From positions 1 to 8,109 of the forward strand of contig JAEWGQ010000437.1 of the NCBI GenBank assembly GCA_023388235.1: a stretch of 8,109 nt of DNA, given 5' to 3'. Below are positions 1 through 5,508 of this stretch, piece by piece. Numbering within the stretch: the first letter of the stretch is position 1; every line of letters begins with the position of its first letter. Under the pieces are notes generated by a model that saw nothing but the letters and a program-made list of their open reading frames with translations, was not told where the DNA came from and ran no database searches. This DNA comes from Actinomycetes bacterium. GTDB lineage: Bacteria; Actinomycetota; Actinomycetes; Actinomycetales; Cellulomonadaceae. The position numbers were made by a program, and so were the translations under genes.

Positions 1-217
1 GCGTCACCACGGCACCCACGACCTCGCCGACGCCGCCGAGCAGCGCGCTCACGGGCCCGGCGGGCGGTGCGGGCGGCTCCTGCGCGGACGCGTCGGGCGC
101 CAGGCCGACGAGCGCGGCGCCCGCGAGGGTCAGCCCGCCGGCGGCGTACAGCCCGCGGCGCAGCCACCGGGACGCGGCGGAGCGCACGTGCGGTGCGCTG
201 CGTCGTCGCGTCGCCAT
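1..217 (-). CDS. Secreted protein of unknown function, N-terminal part (cut by window edge)
   Basis: Seventy-two codons are visible before the gene runs off the left edge. The start is an ATG at 217-215, preceded on the minus strand by a purine-rich GGGGGGAG about 5 nt away. The N-terminus is a typical Sec signal peptide: basic residues (MATRRRSAPHVRSAASRWLRR), a hydrophobic core around residues 22-40 rich in Ala, Gly and Leu, and a likely signal peptidase I site after Ala-Ser-Ala at residue 45, followed by QEPPAPPAGP. The mature start is Pro/Ala-rich and then becomes a small hydrophobic Gly/Val/Ala stretch. The visible residues include no lipobox cysteine, so a lipoprotein is unlikely. The function cannot be read from this piece; a small exported or wall-associated protein is possible. 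It lies downstream of the holin-like gene on the same strand, with 166 bp between them and its own candidate promoter. Confidence 0.72.
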   Translation of the reverse strand, partial: MATRRRSAPHVRSAASRWLRRGLYAAGGLTLAGAALVGLAPDASAQEPPAPPAGPVSALLGGVGEVVGAVVT

Positions 218-246
218 GGCGACTCCCCCCGGAGGCCTCCTGCCGC

Positions 247-266
247 CACCCGCGCCGTCGCGGGTG
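247..266 (-). promoter_or_regulatory. 5' UTR hairpin upstream of the secreted-protein gene
   Basis: A perfect 8-bp inverted repeat (CACCCGCG, loop CCGT, CGCGGGTG) lies between the candidate -10 box and the ribosome binding site, so it would form in the leader RNA of the minus-strand gene. It has no U-tract and is not an evident terminator. It could stabilise the leader or affect ribosome access. The structure is seen directly; its role is inference. Confidence 0.35.
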
Positions 267-283
267 TGGCCTGGACCACATCG

Positions 284-312
284 ACGGTAGGAGCGCCGTG
301 CGGGGTCGGCAA
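284..312 (-). promoter_or_regulatory. Candidate sigma70-type promoter for the secreted-protein gene
   Basis: Read on the minus strand, TTGCCG (312-307) is followed after exactly 17 bp by TACCGT (289-284). This fits the actinobacterial housekeeping pattern TTGnnn / TAnnnT. Transcription would start near 277, giving a leader of about 60 nt that includes the hairpin at 247-266. Confidence 0.5.
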
Positions 313-339
313 CGGCGCGCTACGCCGGACGGGTGACCG

Positions 340-359
340 CCCCGCGCTGACGTGCGGGG
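340..359 (-). terminator. Weak hairpin downstream of the holin-like gene
   Basis: CCCCGC (340-345) pairs with GCGGGG (354-359), and one G-T and one C-G pair can extend the stem to 8 bp with a 4-nt loop. It begins about 25 nt after the stop codon of the minus-strand membrane-protein gene. There is no run of U after it, so termination is uncertain. Confidence 0.3.
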
Positions 360-383
360 ACGCGCGGACGGCGCGCGGCGGGG

Positions 384-767
384 TCAGCGCTCGCGGCTGC
401 GCGGGATCGCGATGCTGAGCGCGAACGAGACGACGGACACGATGAGCGCCCCGACGAACGCGCTGCCGAAGTCGTCGATCCGCAGGCCCCAGGACGTCTG
501 CTCCGTGATCCACGCGGTGAGCATGAGCATCAGCGCGTTGACGACGAGCGTGAACAGGCCGAGCGTCAGGATGTACAGCGGGATCGACAGCACCGCCACG
601 ATCGGCTTCACGACGGCGTTCACGATGCCGAACACGAGCGCGACCAGCAGGATCACGCCGATGCGCCCGCCCGGGGTGTCGGCGCCGACGATGCCGATGC
701 CGGGCAGGAGCACCTCGGCCAGCCACAGGGCGACGCCGCTGATGAGGACGCGCAGCACGAAGCTCAT
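384..767 (-). CDS. Phage-holin-4 / YvlD family small membrane protein
   Basis: This is a 127-residue integral membrane protein. The start is ATG 767-765. Four hydrophobic segments are visible at about residues 3-27, 34-53, 57-86 and 102-122. The short polar loop after segment 3 is ITEQTSWGLRIDDFGSA, and the tail is basic (PRSRER). Segment order and the motifs FGIVNAVVKPIV and LPLY-like SIPLYILTLGLF match the family annotated as 'phage holin family protein' (Pfam PF04020; B. subtilis YvlD is a member). Despite the name, chromosomal members are not prophage genes: no lysin or other phage gene is nearby. The molecular function is unknown; an envelope or membrane-stress role is suggested for Bacillus relatives. 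The gene is divergent from the aminotransferase and appears to be leaderless or nearly so (see 774-803). Confidence 0.88.
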   Translation of the reverse strand: MSFVLRVLISGVALWLAEVLLPGIGIVGADTPGGRIGVILLVALVFGIVNAVVKPIVAVLSIPLYILTLGLFTLVVNALMLMLTAWITEQTSWGLRIDDFGSAFVGALIVSVVSFALSIAIPRSRER

Positions 768-773
768 GCCCCG

Positions 774-803
774 ATCCTGCCACCCGGGGGCCCCGCGCGG
801 CAG
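774..803 (-). promoter_or_regulatory. Candidate leaderless promoter for the holin-like gene
   Basis: On the minus strand CAGGAT (779-774) lies 6 nt before the ATG, the position expected of a -10 box for a transcript that begins at the start codon. CTGCCG (803-798) stands 18 bp further upstream as a possible -35. The same AGGA could instead act as a Shine-Dalgarno sequence about 7 nt from the ATG, so the two readings compete. Confidence 0.35.
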
Positions 804-857
804 GTCGTCGCGGGCGGGCGTCCGCCTGGCGGCCCCGGTGCGGGCGGGCCCGGCGCC

Positions 858-875
858 GGTGGCATCCTGGCGTGC
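858..875 (+). promoter_or_regulatory. Candidate near-leaderless -10 region of the aminotransferase gene
   Basis: There is no convincing Shine-Dalgarno sequence before GTG 876. Instead CATCCT (863-868), a poor match to TAnnnT, ends 7 nt before the start codon. It sits within GGTGGCATCCT, which shares its GGTGGCA part with the opposing promoter of the holin-like gene. No clear -35 is visible. Weak support only. Confidence 0.25.
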
Positions 876-1940
876 GTGAAGCGCGTCCCCCTGCGTCCCG
901 CCCTCGCCTCGCTGCCGCCGTACGTCCCCGGCGCCCGCGTGCCCGTCGGCGCGGCGGCGTACAAGCTGTCGTCGAACGAGAACCCGTACCCGCCGCTGCC
1001 GTCGGTGGTCGCGGCGATCGCGGACGGGGCGGTGGACGTCAACCGCTACCCGGACATGTACGCCACCGAGCTGACGGAGGCGGTGGCGGCGCACCTCGGC
1101 GTGCAGCCGGACCAGGTGGTCGCCGGGTGCGGCTCGGTGGCCGTGCTGGGGCACGTGCTGGCGGCGTTCTGCGACGCGGGCGACGAGGTCGTGCACCCGT
1201 GGCGGTCGTTCGAGGCCTACCCGATCATGGTCACGCTCGCGGGCGCGGCCGGGGTCCCGGTGCCGGTGGGCGCGGACGGCCGGCTCGACCTGCCCGCGAT
1301 GGCCGCGGCCGTCACCGACCGGACCCGGGTGGTGCTGGTGTGCACCCCGAACAACCCGACCGGTCCCGCGGTGCACGCGGGCGAGCTCGAGGACTTCCTC
1401 GCCGCGGTGCCGTCCGACGTGCTGGTGGTGCTGGACGAGGCCTACGTCGAGTTCGTCCGCGACCCCGAAGCCCCGGACGGGCTGGCGGTCCTCGCCGCGC
1501 ACCCGAACGTCGTGCTGCTGCGGACGTTCTCCAAGGCGTACGGGCTCGCGGGCCTGCGCGTGGGGTTCGCCGTCGCGGACGCGCGGCTGGCCGCCGGGAT
1601 CCGGGCGGCCTCGACGCCGTTCGGCGTCTCGCACCTGGCGCAGCTCGCCGGCGTCGCGTCGCTGCGGGCGGCGGACGAGCTGGCCGCGCGCGTGGACGGC
1701 ATCGTCCGGGAGCGCACCCGGATGCTGGCGGGCCTGCGTGCGCACGGCTGGGAGGTCCCGGACAGCCAGGCGAACTTCGTGTGGCTGGCCCTCGGCGACG
1801 ACGCCGCGCGGTTCGCGGCCGAGACGACCCGCGCGGGCGTTCTCGTGCGACCCTTCGCCGGCGACGGCGTCCGCATCAGCGTCGGCGAGCCCGAGGCGAC
1901 GGACGTGGTGCTGCAGGTCGCCCGCGGTTTCCGGCGCTGA
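876..1940 (+). CDS. hisC: Histidinol-phosphate / aromatic amino acid aminotransferase (HisC2/Pat type)
   Basis: This is a 354-residue fold-type I, PLP-dependent aminotransferase, the usual length for the family. Visible landmarks are the substrate-contact region LSSNENPYPPLP (31-42), NRYPD (56-60), the PLP-site CTPNNPTGP (156-164), DEAY (187-190) and the Schiff-base lysine K220 in RTFSKAYGLAGLRVG, with the carboxylate-binding arginine in VRISVG (332-337). The order RPALASLPPYVPG then RSFEAYP and SQANFVWL closely resembles mycobacterial HisC2 (Rv3772), assigned as an aromatic/phenylalanine aminotransferase (Pat). It could therefore transfer amino groups between glutamate and phenylpyruvate-type acids, act on imidazole-acetol phosphate in histidine synthesis, or both. 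No other his gene is adjacent, which favours the Pat reading. GTG 876 is chosen because it gives the family-typical N-terminus. The enzyme is cytoplasmic. It is followed by a separate promoter, so it is probably monocistronic. Confidence 0.9.
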   Translation: MKRVPLRPALASLPPYVPGARVPVGAAAYKLSSNENPYPPLPSVVAAIADGAVDVNRYPDMYATELTEAVAAHLGVQPDQVVAGCGSVAVLGHVLAAFCDAGDEVVHPWRSFEAYPIMVTLAGAAGVPVPVGADGRLDLPAMAAAVTDRTRVVLVCTPNNPTGPAVHAGELEDFLAAVPSDVLVVLDEAYVEFVRDPEAPDGLAVLAAHPNVVLLRTFSKAYGLAGLRVGFAVADARLAAGIRAASTPFGVSHLAQLAGVASLRAADELAARVDGIVRERTRMLAGLRAHGWEVPDSQANFVWLALGDDAARFAAETTRAGVLVRPFAGDGVRISVGEPEATDVVLQVARGFRR

Positions 1941-1968
1941 GCGCCGTCCTGGCGCCCCCGGAGCCCGG

Positions 1969-1997
1969 TTGGCTGCCCCCGGTGGCTCGCCTATGCT
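1969..1997 (+). promoter_or_regulatory. Promoter of the signalling operon
   Basis: TTGGCT (1969-1974) and TATGCT (1992-1997) are separated by exactly 17 bp, a good match to an actinobacterial housekeeping promoter. The start of transcription would be near 2004, leaving a short leader with GAGGGGG (2011-2017) as ribosome binding site. The -10 box contains an in-frame ATG (1993), so that codon is not a likely translation start. Confidence 0.6.
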
Positions 1998-2025
1998 GCG
2001 GACCGGTGCAGAGGGGGTGGACCGC

Positions 2026-3255
2026 GTGACCGAGAGCACGTCCCCGGGCGGGACCATCCCGTCCGGGTGGCCCGGCCACGCGCCCGATCCCGACGACCCC
2101 GCGGTCGACGGCCCGATCGCGCTGCTGCTCGTCGAGGACGACGACGGCGACGCCCTGCTGGTCGAGGAGCACCTGGCCGACGCGGGCCTCGACGTGCTGC
2201 TGAGCCGGGCGCGCACCCTGGACGAGGCGGTCGCGCGCCTGGACGTGGACTGCGTGCTGCTGGACCTCGGGCTGCCGGACGCCGTCGGCCTCGGCGCGCT
2301 CGAGCGGCTGCTCGCTGCGGGCGCCCCGGCCGTGGTCGTGCTCACGGGCCGCACCGACACCGACACGGGCCTGCGGGCGGTGTCGGCGGGCGCGCAGGAC
2401 TACCTGGTCAAGGGCGAGGTGGACGGCGAGCTGCTCGGCCGCTCGGTGCGCTACGCGGTGCAGCGCCGCCGGCTCGAGGCCGTGGACCGCGCCCTGTACC
2501 GGAGCATGGTCCGCGCGGAGGAGACGGTGCGGTTCGAGAGCGCGCTGCTGCCGCGCCCGGCGGTGCGGGACGCCCGCCTCGAGGTGCAGGTGGGGTACCG
2601 CGCGGGCCGCGACGGCGTGCTCGGCGGGGACTTCTACGACGTGGTCGAGCGGCCGGACGGCACCGTGCTCGCCGTGATCGGCGACGTGTGCGGGCACGGC
2701 CCGGACGAGGCCGCGCTCGGCGCCGTGCTGCGCACCGCGTGGCGCACGCTGGTGCTGGCGGACACCCCGGTGGACGACCTGCTGCCGCTGGTCGAGCGGG
2801 TGCTGCACTCGGAGCGCGCGCGGGACGAGATCTTCACGACGATGGCCATGGTCGCCGTCGCGCCGGACCGCACCGAGGTCGACCTGTACCTCGCGGGGCA
2901 CCCGGTGCCGTTCCTGCTCGGCGACGCGGGCGCGGGCCGGCCGTCGGTGCTGCTGCCCACGGACCAGCGCGGCCGCGCGCTCGGCATCCCGGTGGACGGC
3001 ACCTGGAAGCCGCGGCGGCTGGAGCTCGACGGCGCGTGGCGCCTGCTGATGTACACGGACGGCCTGCTCGAGGCGACGGTCGGCGGCACCGCGGACCGGA
3101 TCGGGAAGACGGGGCTGCTGGAGGTCGTGGACGGCGCGCTCGCGGCGCCCGCCGACGGGGTGGTCGAGGACGTGCTGCACGAGGTGCGCCGCCGGCACGG
3201 CGGCGAGCTGGTGGACGACACGGCGGTGGTCGTCGTCGGCTGGACCGGCGCATGA
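2026..3255 (+). CDS. Response regulator with SpoIIE/RsbU-type PP2C phosphatase output
   Basis: A 409-residue cytoplasmic protein. The receiver domain is at about 30-145: acidic pocket E37-D38-D39 in [10 protein letters not shown], phospho-acceptor D80 in VLLDLGLPD, switch residue T107 and conserved K129 in DYLVKG. A helical linker (about 145-178) ends in FESALLPRP, which corresponds to the LLP motif that opens RsbU-like catalytic domains. The phosphatase domain (about 180-408) keeps the metal-site motifs GGDFYD (200-205), GDVCGHG (219-225), AGHPVP (290-295), YTDGLLE (343-349) and DDTA (397-400), so it should be active. By family knowledge it dephosphorylates a phosphoserine/threonine protein, usually a STAS anti-anti-sigma factor, when the receiver is phosphorylated. 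No STAS or anti-sigma kinase gene lies in the window. GTG 2026 is preferred: GAGGGGG lies just upstream, whereas in-frame GTG 2017 is too close to it. The stop overlaps the kinase ATG by 4 bp. Confidence 0.9.
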   Translation: MTESTSPGGTIPSGWPGHAPDPDDPAVDGPIALLLVEDDDGDALLVEEHLADAGLDVLLSRARTLDEAVARLDVDCVLLDLGLPDAVGLGALERLLAAGAPAVVVLTGRTDTDTGLRAVSAGAQDYLVKGEVDGELLGRSVRYAVQRRRLEAVDRALYRSMVRAEETVRFESALLPRPAVRDARLEVQVGYRAGRDGVLGGDFYDVVERPDGTVLAVIGDVCGHGPDEAALGAVLRTAWRTLVLADTPVDDLLPLVERVLHSERARDEIFTTMAMVAVAPDRTEVDLYLAGHPVPFLLGDAGAGRPSVLLPTDQRGRALGIPVDGTWKPRRLELDGAWRLLMYTDGLLEATVGGTADRIGKTGLLEVVDGALAAPADGVVEDVLHEVRRRHGGELVDDTAVVVVGWTGA

Positions 3256-4862
3256 CGGCACCGTCCCCCGCCGGGCCCCCGCGCGCCCGCGTCACCCTGC
3301 GGCGCCGCCTCGCGCTCGCCCTCGTCGCCGCCGGCGTGGTGCTCGGGCTGGTCTTCGTCGGGTCCGGCGTCGCCCTGTGGCGGATGCTCGACGCGCAGGA
3401 GCTCGTCACCGACCGCTACTTCACCGCCATCACCGACGCGGAGTCGTCGTACACGCACCTGGTCGACGCCGAGACCGCGGTCCGCGGCTACGCGCTGACC
3501 GGGTACGAGGGCACCCTCGAGCCGTACCAGCGGGCGATGGAGGCGACCTCGTCGTTCGCCACCGTCGCCGACCCCGCCACGGCGGCGACGCCTGCGGTGC
3601 GCGACGCCGCGGCCGCCGCGGTGGCCGCCGCCGACCGCTGGGACACCGAGTTCGCCCGGCCCGTCATCGAGGCGGTGGCCGCGGACGGCCCGTCGGCGGT
3701 CTCGGCGGCCGAGGTCGAGAAGGGCCGCGACCTGTTCGACCGGACCCGCGGGGCCGTCGAGGACTACCTGGAGGTGCTGCGCGACCGCCGCGACGAGGCC
3801 GCCTCCGACCTGGCCGCGTGGACCCGCATCGTCATCGGCTCGCTGGTCGCGCTCGTGGTGGCGGGCCTGGTGGCCGGGGCGGTCCTGTGGCGCACGCTGC
3901 GCGCCTGGATCACCGAGCCGATGGACGCCCTCGCGTCCGACGCGCGCGCCGTGTCGTCCGGCGACCTGCACCACCCGGTCGCGACGACCGGCCCGGGGGA
4001 GATCGCCGACCTCGCCGACGCCGTCGACCGGATGCGGCTGCACCTGGTCGCGCAGGTGCAGGAGGTCGAGCGCTCGCGGGCCGAGATCGCCGACGCGCAC
4101 GACCGGCTGTCCGAGCAGGCCGAGGAGCTGCGCCGGTCCAACCGCGACCTGGAGCAGTTCGCCTACGTCGCGTCGCACGACCTGCAGGAGCCGCTGCGCA
4201 AGGTCGCCTCGTTCACCCAGCTGCTGCAGAAGCGGTACGGCGGGCAGATGGACGAGCGCGCCGACCAGTACATCGCGTTCGCGGTGGACGGCGCGAAGCG
4301 CATGCAGCAGCTCATCCAGGACCTGCTCGGGTTCTCGCGCGTCGGCCGGCTGGGCGGCGAGCTGTCGGACGTCCCGCTGGAGGACGCGCTCGCCGCCGCG
4401 CTGGAGAACCTCGGCGGCCTGGTGGAGGACACCGGGGCGGTGGTCGTGCACGACCCGCTGCCCGTGGTGCGCGGCGAGCGGGCCCTGCTCGTCCAGCTCC
4501 TGCAGAACCTCGTCGGCAACGCGATCAAGTTCCGGGACCCGGACCGCGTGCCGGAGGTCCGGATCACCGCGACGCAGGTGGCAGACTCGTGGGAGCTCGA
4601 GTGCCGGGACAACGGCATCGGCATCGACCCGCAGTACGCCGACCGCGTCTTCGTGATCTTCCAGCGGCTGCACCCCAAGGACGTGTACGAGGGCACCGGC
4701 ATCGGGCTGGCGCTCTGCAAGAAGATCGTCGAGTACCACGGCGGTCGCATCTGGCTCGGCCGGCCCGAGGGGCCCGACGAGCACGGCACCAGCATCCGCT
4801 GGACGCTGCCGGCGGCCGCCCCGGGACGGGACGCGACGGCGGCAGCGGAGGAATCGGAGTGA
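3252..4862 (+). CDS. CHASE3-HAMP sensor histidine kinase with phytochrome-like kinase core
   Basis: A 536-residue membrane sensor kinase. A short basic N-terminus precedes TM1 (about 19-43). The extracytoplasmic region (about 45-188) has the helical, Asp/Glu/Ala-rich style of CHASE3, including the [14 protein letters not shown] stretch (71-84) typical of that domain. TM2 (about 192-213) leads to HAMP (about 214-268) and a coiled coil (about 268-300). The HisKA domain carries H309 in [14 protein letters not shown]. The ATPase domain has the N box [10 protein letters not shown] (418-427), G1 DNGIGI (453-458), an F-box-like VFVIFQRLH (466-474) and G2 GTGIGLAL (481-488). All key kinase residues are present. 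The H-box and the [20 protein letters not shown] stretch resemble cyanobacterial and bacterial phytochrome kinases, but no PAS-GAF-PHY light module is present. It sits between two receiver genes and overlaps both (ATGA with the gene before, GTGA with the gene after), so it probably phosphorylates one or both. The ligand is unknown. Confidence 0.92.
   Translation: MTAPSPAGPPRARVTLRRRLALALVAAGVVLGLVFVGSGVALWRMLDAQELVTDRYFTAITDAESSYTHLVDAETAVRGYALTGYEGTLEPYQRAMEATSSFATVADPATAATPAVRDAAAAAVAAADRWDTEFARPVIEAVAADGPSAVSAAEVEKGRDLFDRTRGAVEDYLEVLRDRRDEAASDLAAWTRIVIGSLVALVVAGLVAGAVLWRTLRAWITEPMDALASDARAVSSGDLHHPVATTGPGEIADLADAVDRMRLHLVAQVQEVERSRAEIADAHDRLSEQAEELRRSNRDLEQFAYVASHDLQEPLRKVASFTQLLQKRYGGQMDERADQYIAFAVDGAKRMQQLIQDLLGFSRVGRLGGELSDVPLEDALAAALENLGGLVEDTGAVVVHDPLPVVRGERALLVQLLQNLVGNAIKFRDPDRVPEVRITATQVADSWELECRDNGIGIDPQYADRVFVIFQRLHPKDVYEGTGIGLALCKKIVEYHGGRIWLGRPEGPDEHGTSIRWTLPAAAPGRDATAAAEESE
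4847..4853 (+). promoter_or_regulatory. Ribosome binding site fixing the start of the small receiver gene
   Basis: GGAGGAA lies inside the 3' end of the kinase gene. Its GGAGG core is 7 nt from GTG 4859, an optimal distance, and 13 nt from the alternative in-frame GTG 4865. This supports the start that overlaps the kinase stop codon. Confidence 0.55.
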
Positions 4863-5305
4863 ACGTGGCACGCACCGGCAAGGTCATCGACGTCCTGCTC
4901 GTCGAGGACGACCCGGGCGACGTCCTCATGACGCGCGAGGCGTTCGAGGACAACAAGGTCGCCAACCGGCTCGCCGTGGTGTCCGACGGCGTGAGCGCGC
5001 TGGCGTACCTGCGCAAGGAGGGCGAGCACGCCGACGCCCGCACCCCGGACCTCGTCCTGCTGGACCTCAACCTGCCCCGGATGGACGGGCGCGAGGTGCT
5101 GGAGGCCATGAAGAACGACGAGGCGCTGCGCAGCATCCCGGTCGTCGTGCTCACGACCTCGGAGGCCGAGGAGGACGTCGTGCGGTCCTACGCGCTGCAC
5201 GCCAACGCCTACGTGACCAAGCCCGTGGACTTCGAGCGGTTCATCGAGGTCGTCCGCCAGATCGACGAGTTCTTCGTCGAGGTCGTGCGCCTGCCGCAGC
5301 GCTGA
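4859..5305 (+). CDS. Stand-alone response regulator receiver, Rcp1-like
   Basis: A 148-residue protein made only of a receiver domain. Features are the acidic pocket VEDDPGD (15-21), phospho-acceptor D69 in [13 protein letters not shown]99 in [13 protein letters not shown] and K121 in VTKP. The sequence style, including [10 protein letters not shown] and the C-terminal [25 protein letters not shown], is that of the small regulators such as Rcp1 that partner phytochrome-type kinases. There is no DNA-binding or enzymatic output, so it probably works by protein contact or as a phosphate sink for the kinase. The start GTG 4859 is set by the strong ribosome binding site and overlaps the kinase stop (GTGA), which implies translational coupling. 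It is the last gene of the operon, followed by a large hairpin. Confidence 0.92.
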   Translation: MNVARTGKVIDVLLVEDDPGDVLMTREAFEDNKVANRLAVVSDGVSALAYLRKEGEHADARTPDLVLLDLNLPRMDGREVLEAMKNDEALRSIPVVVLTTSEAEEDVVRSYALHANAYVTKPVDFERFIEVVRQIDEFFVEVVRLPQR

Positions 5306-5316
5306 CCCGCCGGCCC

Positions 5317-5358
5317 CGCCGCAGCCCCCGCACCGGTCCCCGGGCGGGGGCTGCGGTG
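5317..5358 (+). terminator. Strong GC-rich hairpin ending the signalling operon
   Basis: A perfect 13-bp stem pairs 5319-5331 with 5344-5356 (CCGCAGCCCCCGC against GCGGGGGCTGCGG). The 12-nt loop can fold further through CCGG/CCGG, and a G-T and a C-G pair extend the base. It starts 12 nt after the stop codon. The U-run of a classical intrinsic terminator is missing, which is common in very GC-rich actinobacteria. Confidence 0.65.
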
Positions 5359-5372
5359 CGCCCGGGGGTTGT

Positions 5373-5399
5373 CGGGACCCCACAACGGGGGGCGTCCCG
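5373..5399 (+). terminator. Possible second hairpin before the dehydrogenase promoter
   Basis: CGGGAC (5373-5378) pairs with GTCCCG (5394-5399), and an inner CCC/GGG pairing is possible with a one-base bulge. It is followed by only a few T residues. It may back up the first hairpin, or it may be unrelated to termination because it lies directly upstream of the -35 box. Confidence 0.3.
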
Positions 5400-5401
5400 T
5401 C

Positions 5402-5432
5402 TTGACGCACCCCGGGGCCCCGGACCTACGGT
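5402..5432 (+). promoter_or_regulatory. Candidate promoter of the 2-oxoacid dehydrogenase operon
   Basis: TTGACG (5402-5407) is an excellent -35 box. The best -10 is TACGGT (5427-5432) at a long 19-bp spacing; CCTACG at 17 bp is the alternative. TAGGTT (5452-5457) is another TAnnnT element but lacks a good -35. All of the -10 candidates fall in or next to the tandem palindromes, so initiation is probably controlled by whatever binds them. Confidence 0.5.
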
Positions 5433-5454
5433 TGCGTAGCCTACGCTGGCGTAG
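5426..5454 (+). promoter_or_regulatory. Tandem palindromic operator, two CTACG-N4-CGTAG sites
   Basis: Two 14-bp palindromes, CTACGgttgCGTAG (5426-5439) and CTACGctggCGTAG (5441-5454), stand one base apart. As direct repeats, 5425-5439 and 5440-5454 match at 13 of 15 positions. The second is extended to CCTACGC-TG-GCGTAGG (5440-5455). Size and symmetry suit a dimeric helix-turn-helix repressor such as a TetR-family protein bound as two dimers. The position over the -10 and start region suggests repression of the dehydrogenase operon. The regulator gene is not in this window. Confidence 0.6.
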
Positions 5455-5464
5455 GTTGCGACAG

Positions 5465-5485
5465 GCCCGCCGGTCACCGGAGGGC
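5465..5485 (+). promoter_or_regulatory. Imperfect leader hairpin upstream of E1 alpha
   Basis: In the probable 5' UTR, GCCC/GGGC and CCGG/CCGG form two stacked 4-bp stems separated by a G-A mismatch and closed by a 3-nt loop. It lies 11 nt before the AAGGAG ribosome binding site (5497-5502). A role in message stability or translation is possible but not shown. Confidence 0.25.
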
Positions 5486-5508
5486 TCCCCCAGGCGAAGG
5501 AGTACCGC

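Noticed and set aside
384..767. Phage remnant because of the 'holin' family name
   Set aside because: No lysin, integrase, attachment repeat or other phage gene is nearby. Members of this family are common chromosomal genes.
1933..1955. Overlapping hairpins at the hisC stop (GGCGC-tga-GCGCC and GCGCC-gtcct-GGCGC) as a terminator
   Set aside because: The stems are only 5 bp, mutually exclusive, and have no U-run. Such pairs are expected by chance at this GC content.
1993..1995. In-frame ATG as an alternative start of the receiver-phosphatase gene
   Set aside because: It lies inside the TATGCT -10 box and would precede the probable transcription start. GTG 2026 has a good ribosome binding site.
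384..2366. Long minus-strand open frame of 660 codons running through hisC and the start of the phosphatase gene
   Set aside because: Only its last 127 codons (767-384) encode a recognisable protein. The rest is Arg/Pro/Ala-rich antisense translation of GC-rich genes.
1876..4871. Long minus-strand open frames opposite the phosphatase and kinase genes
   Set aside because: They are antisense to genes with intact catalytic motifs. Their His/Arg/Val-rich translations are the usual by-product of G/C third positions.
2067..5305. Long plus-strand frames that start upstream of and run into the kinase and small receiver genes
   Set aside because: The upstream parts are low-complexity Arg/Gly/Ala translations in the wrong frame. 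The real starts at 3252 and 4859 are set by stop-start overlaps and, for 4859, a ribosome binding site.
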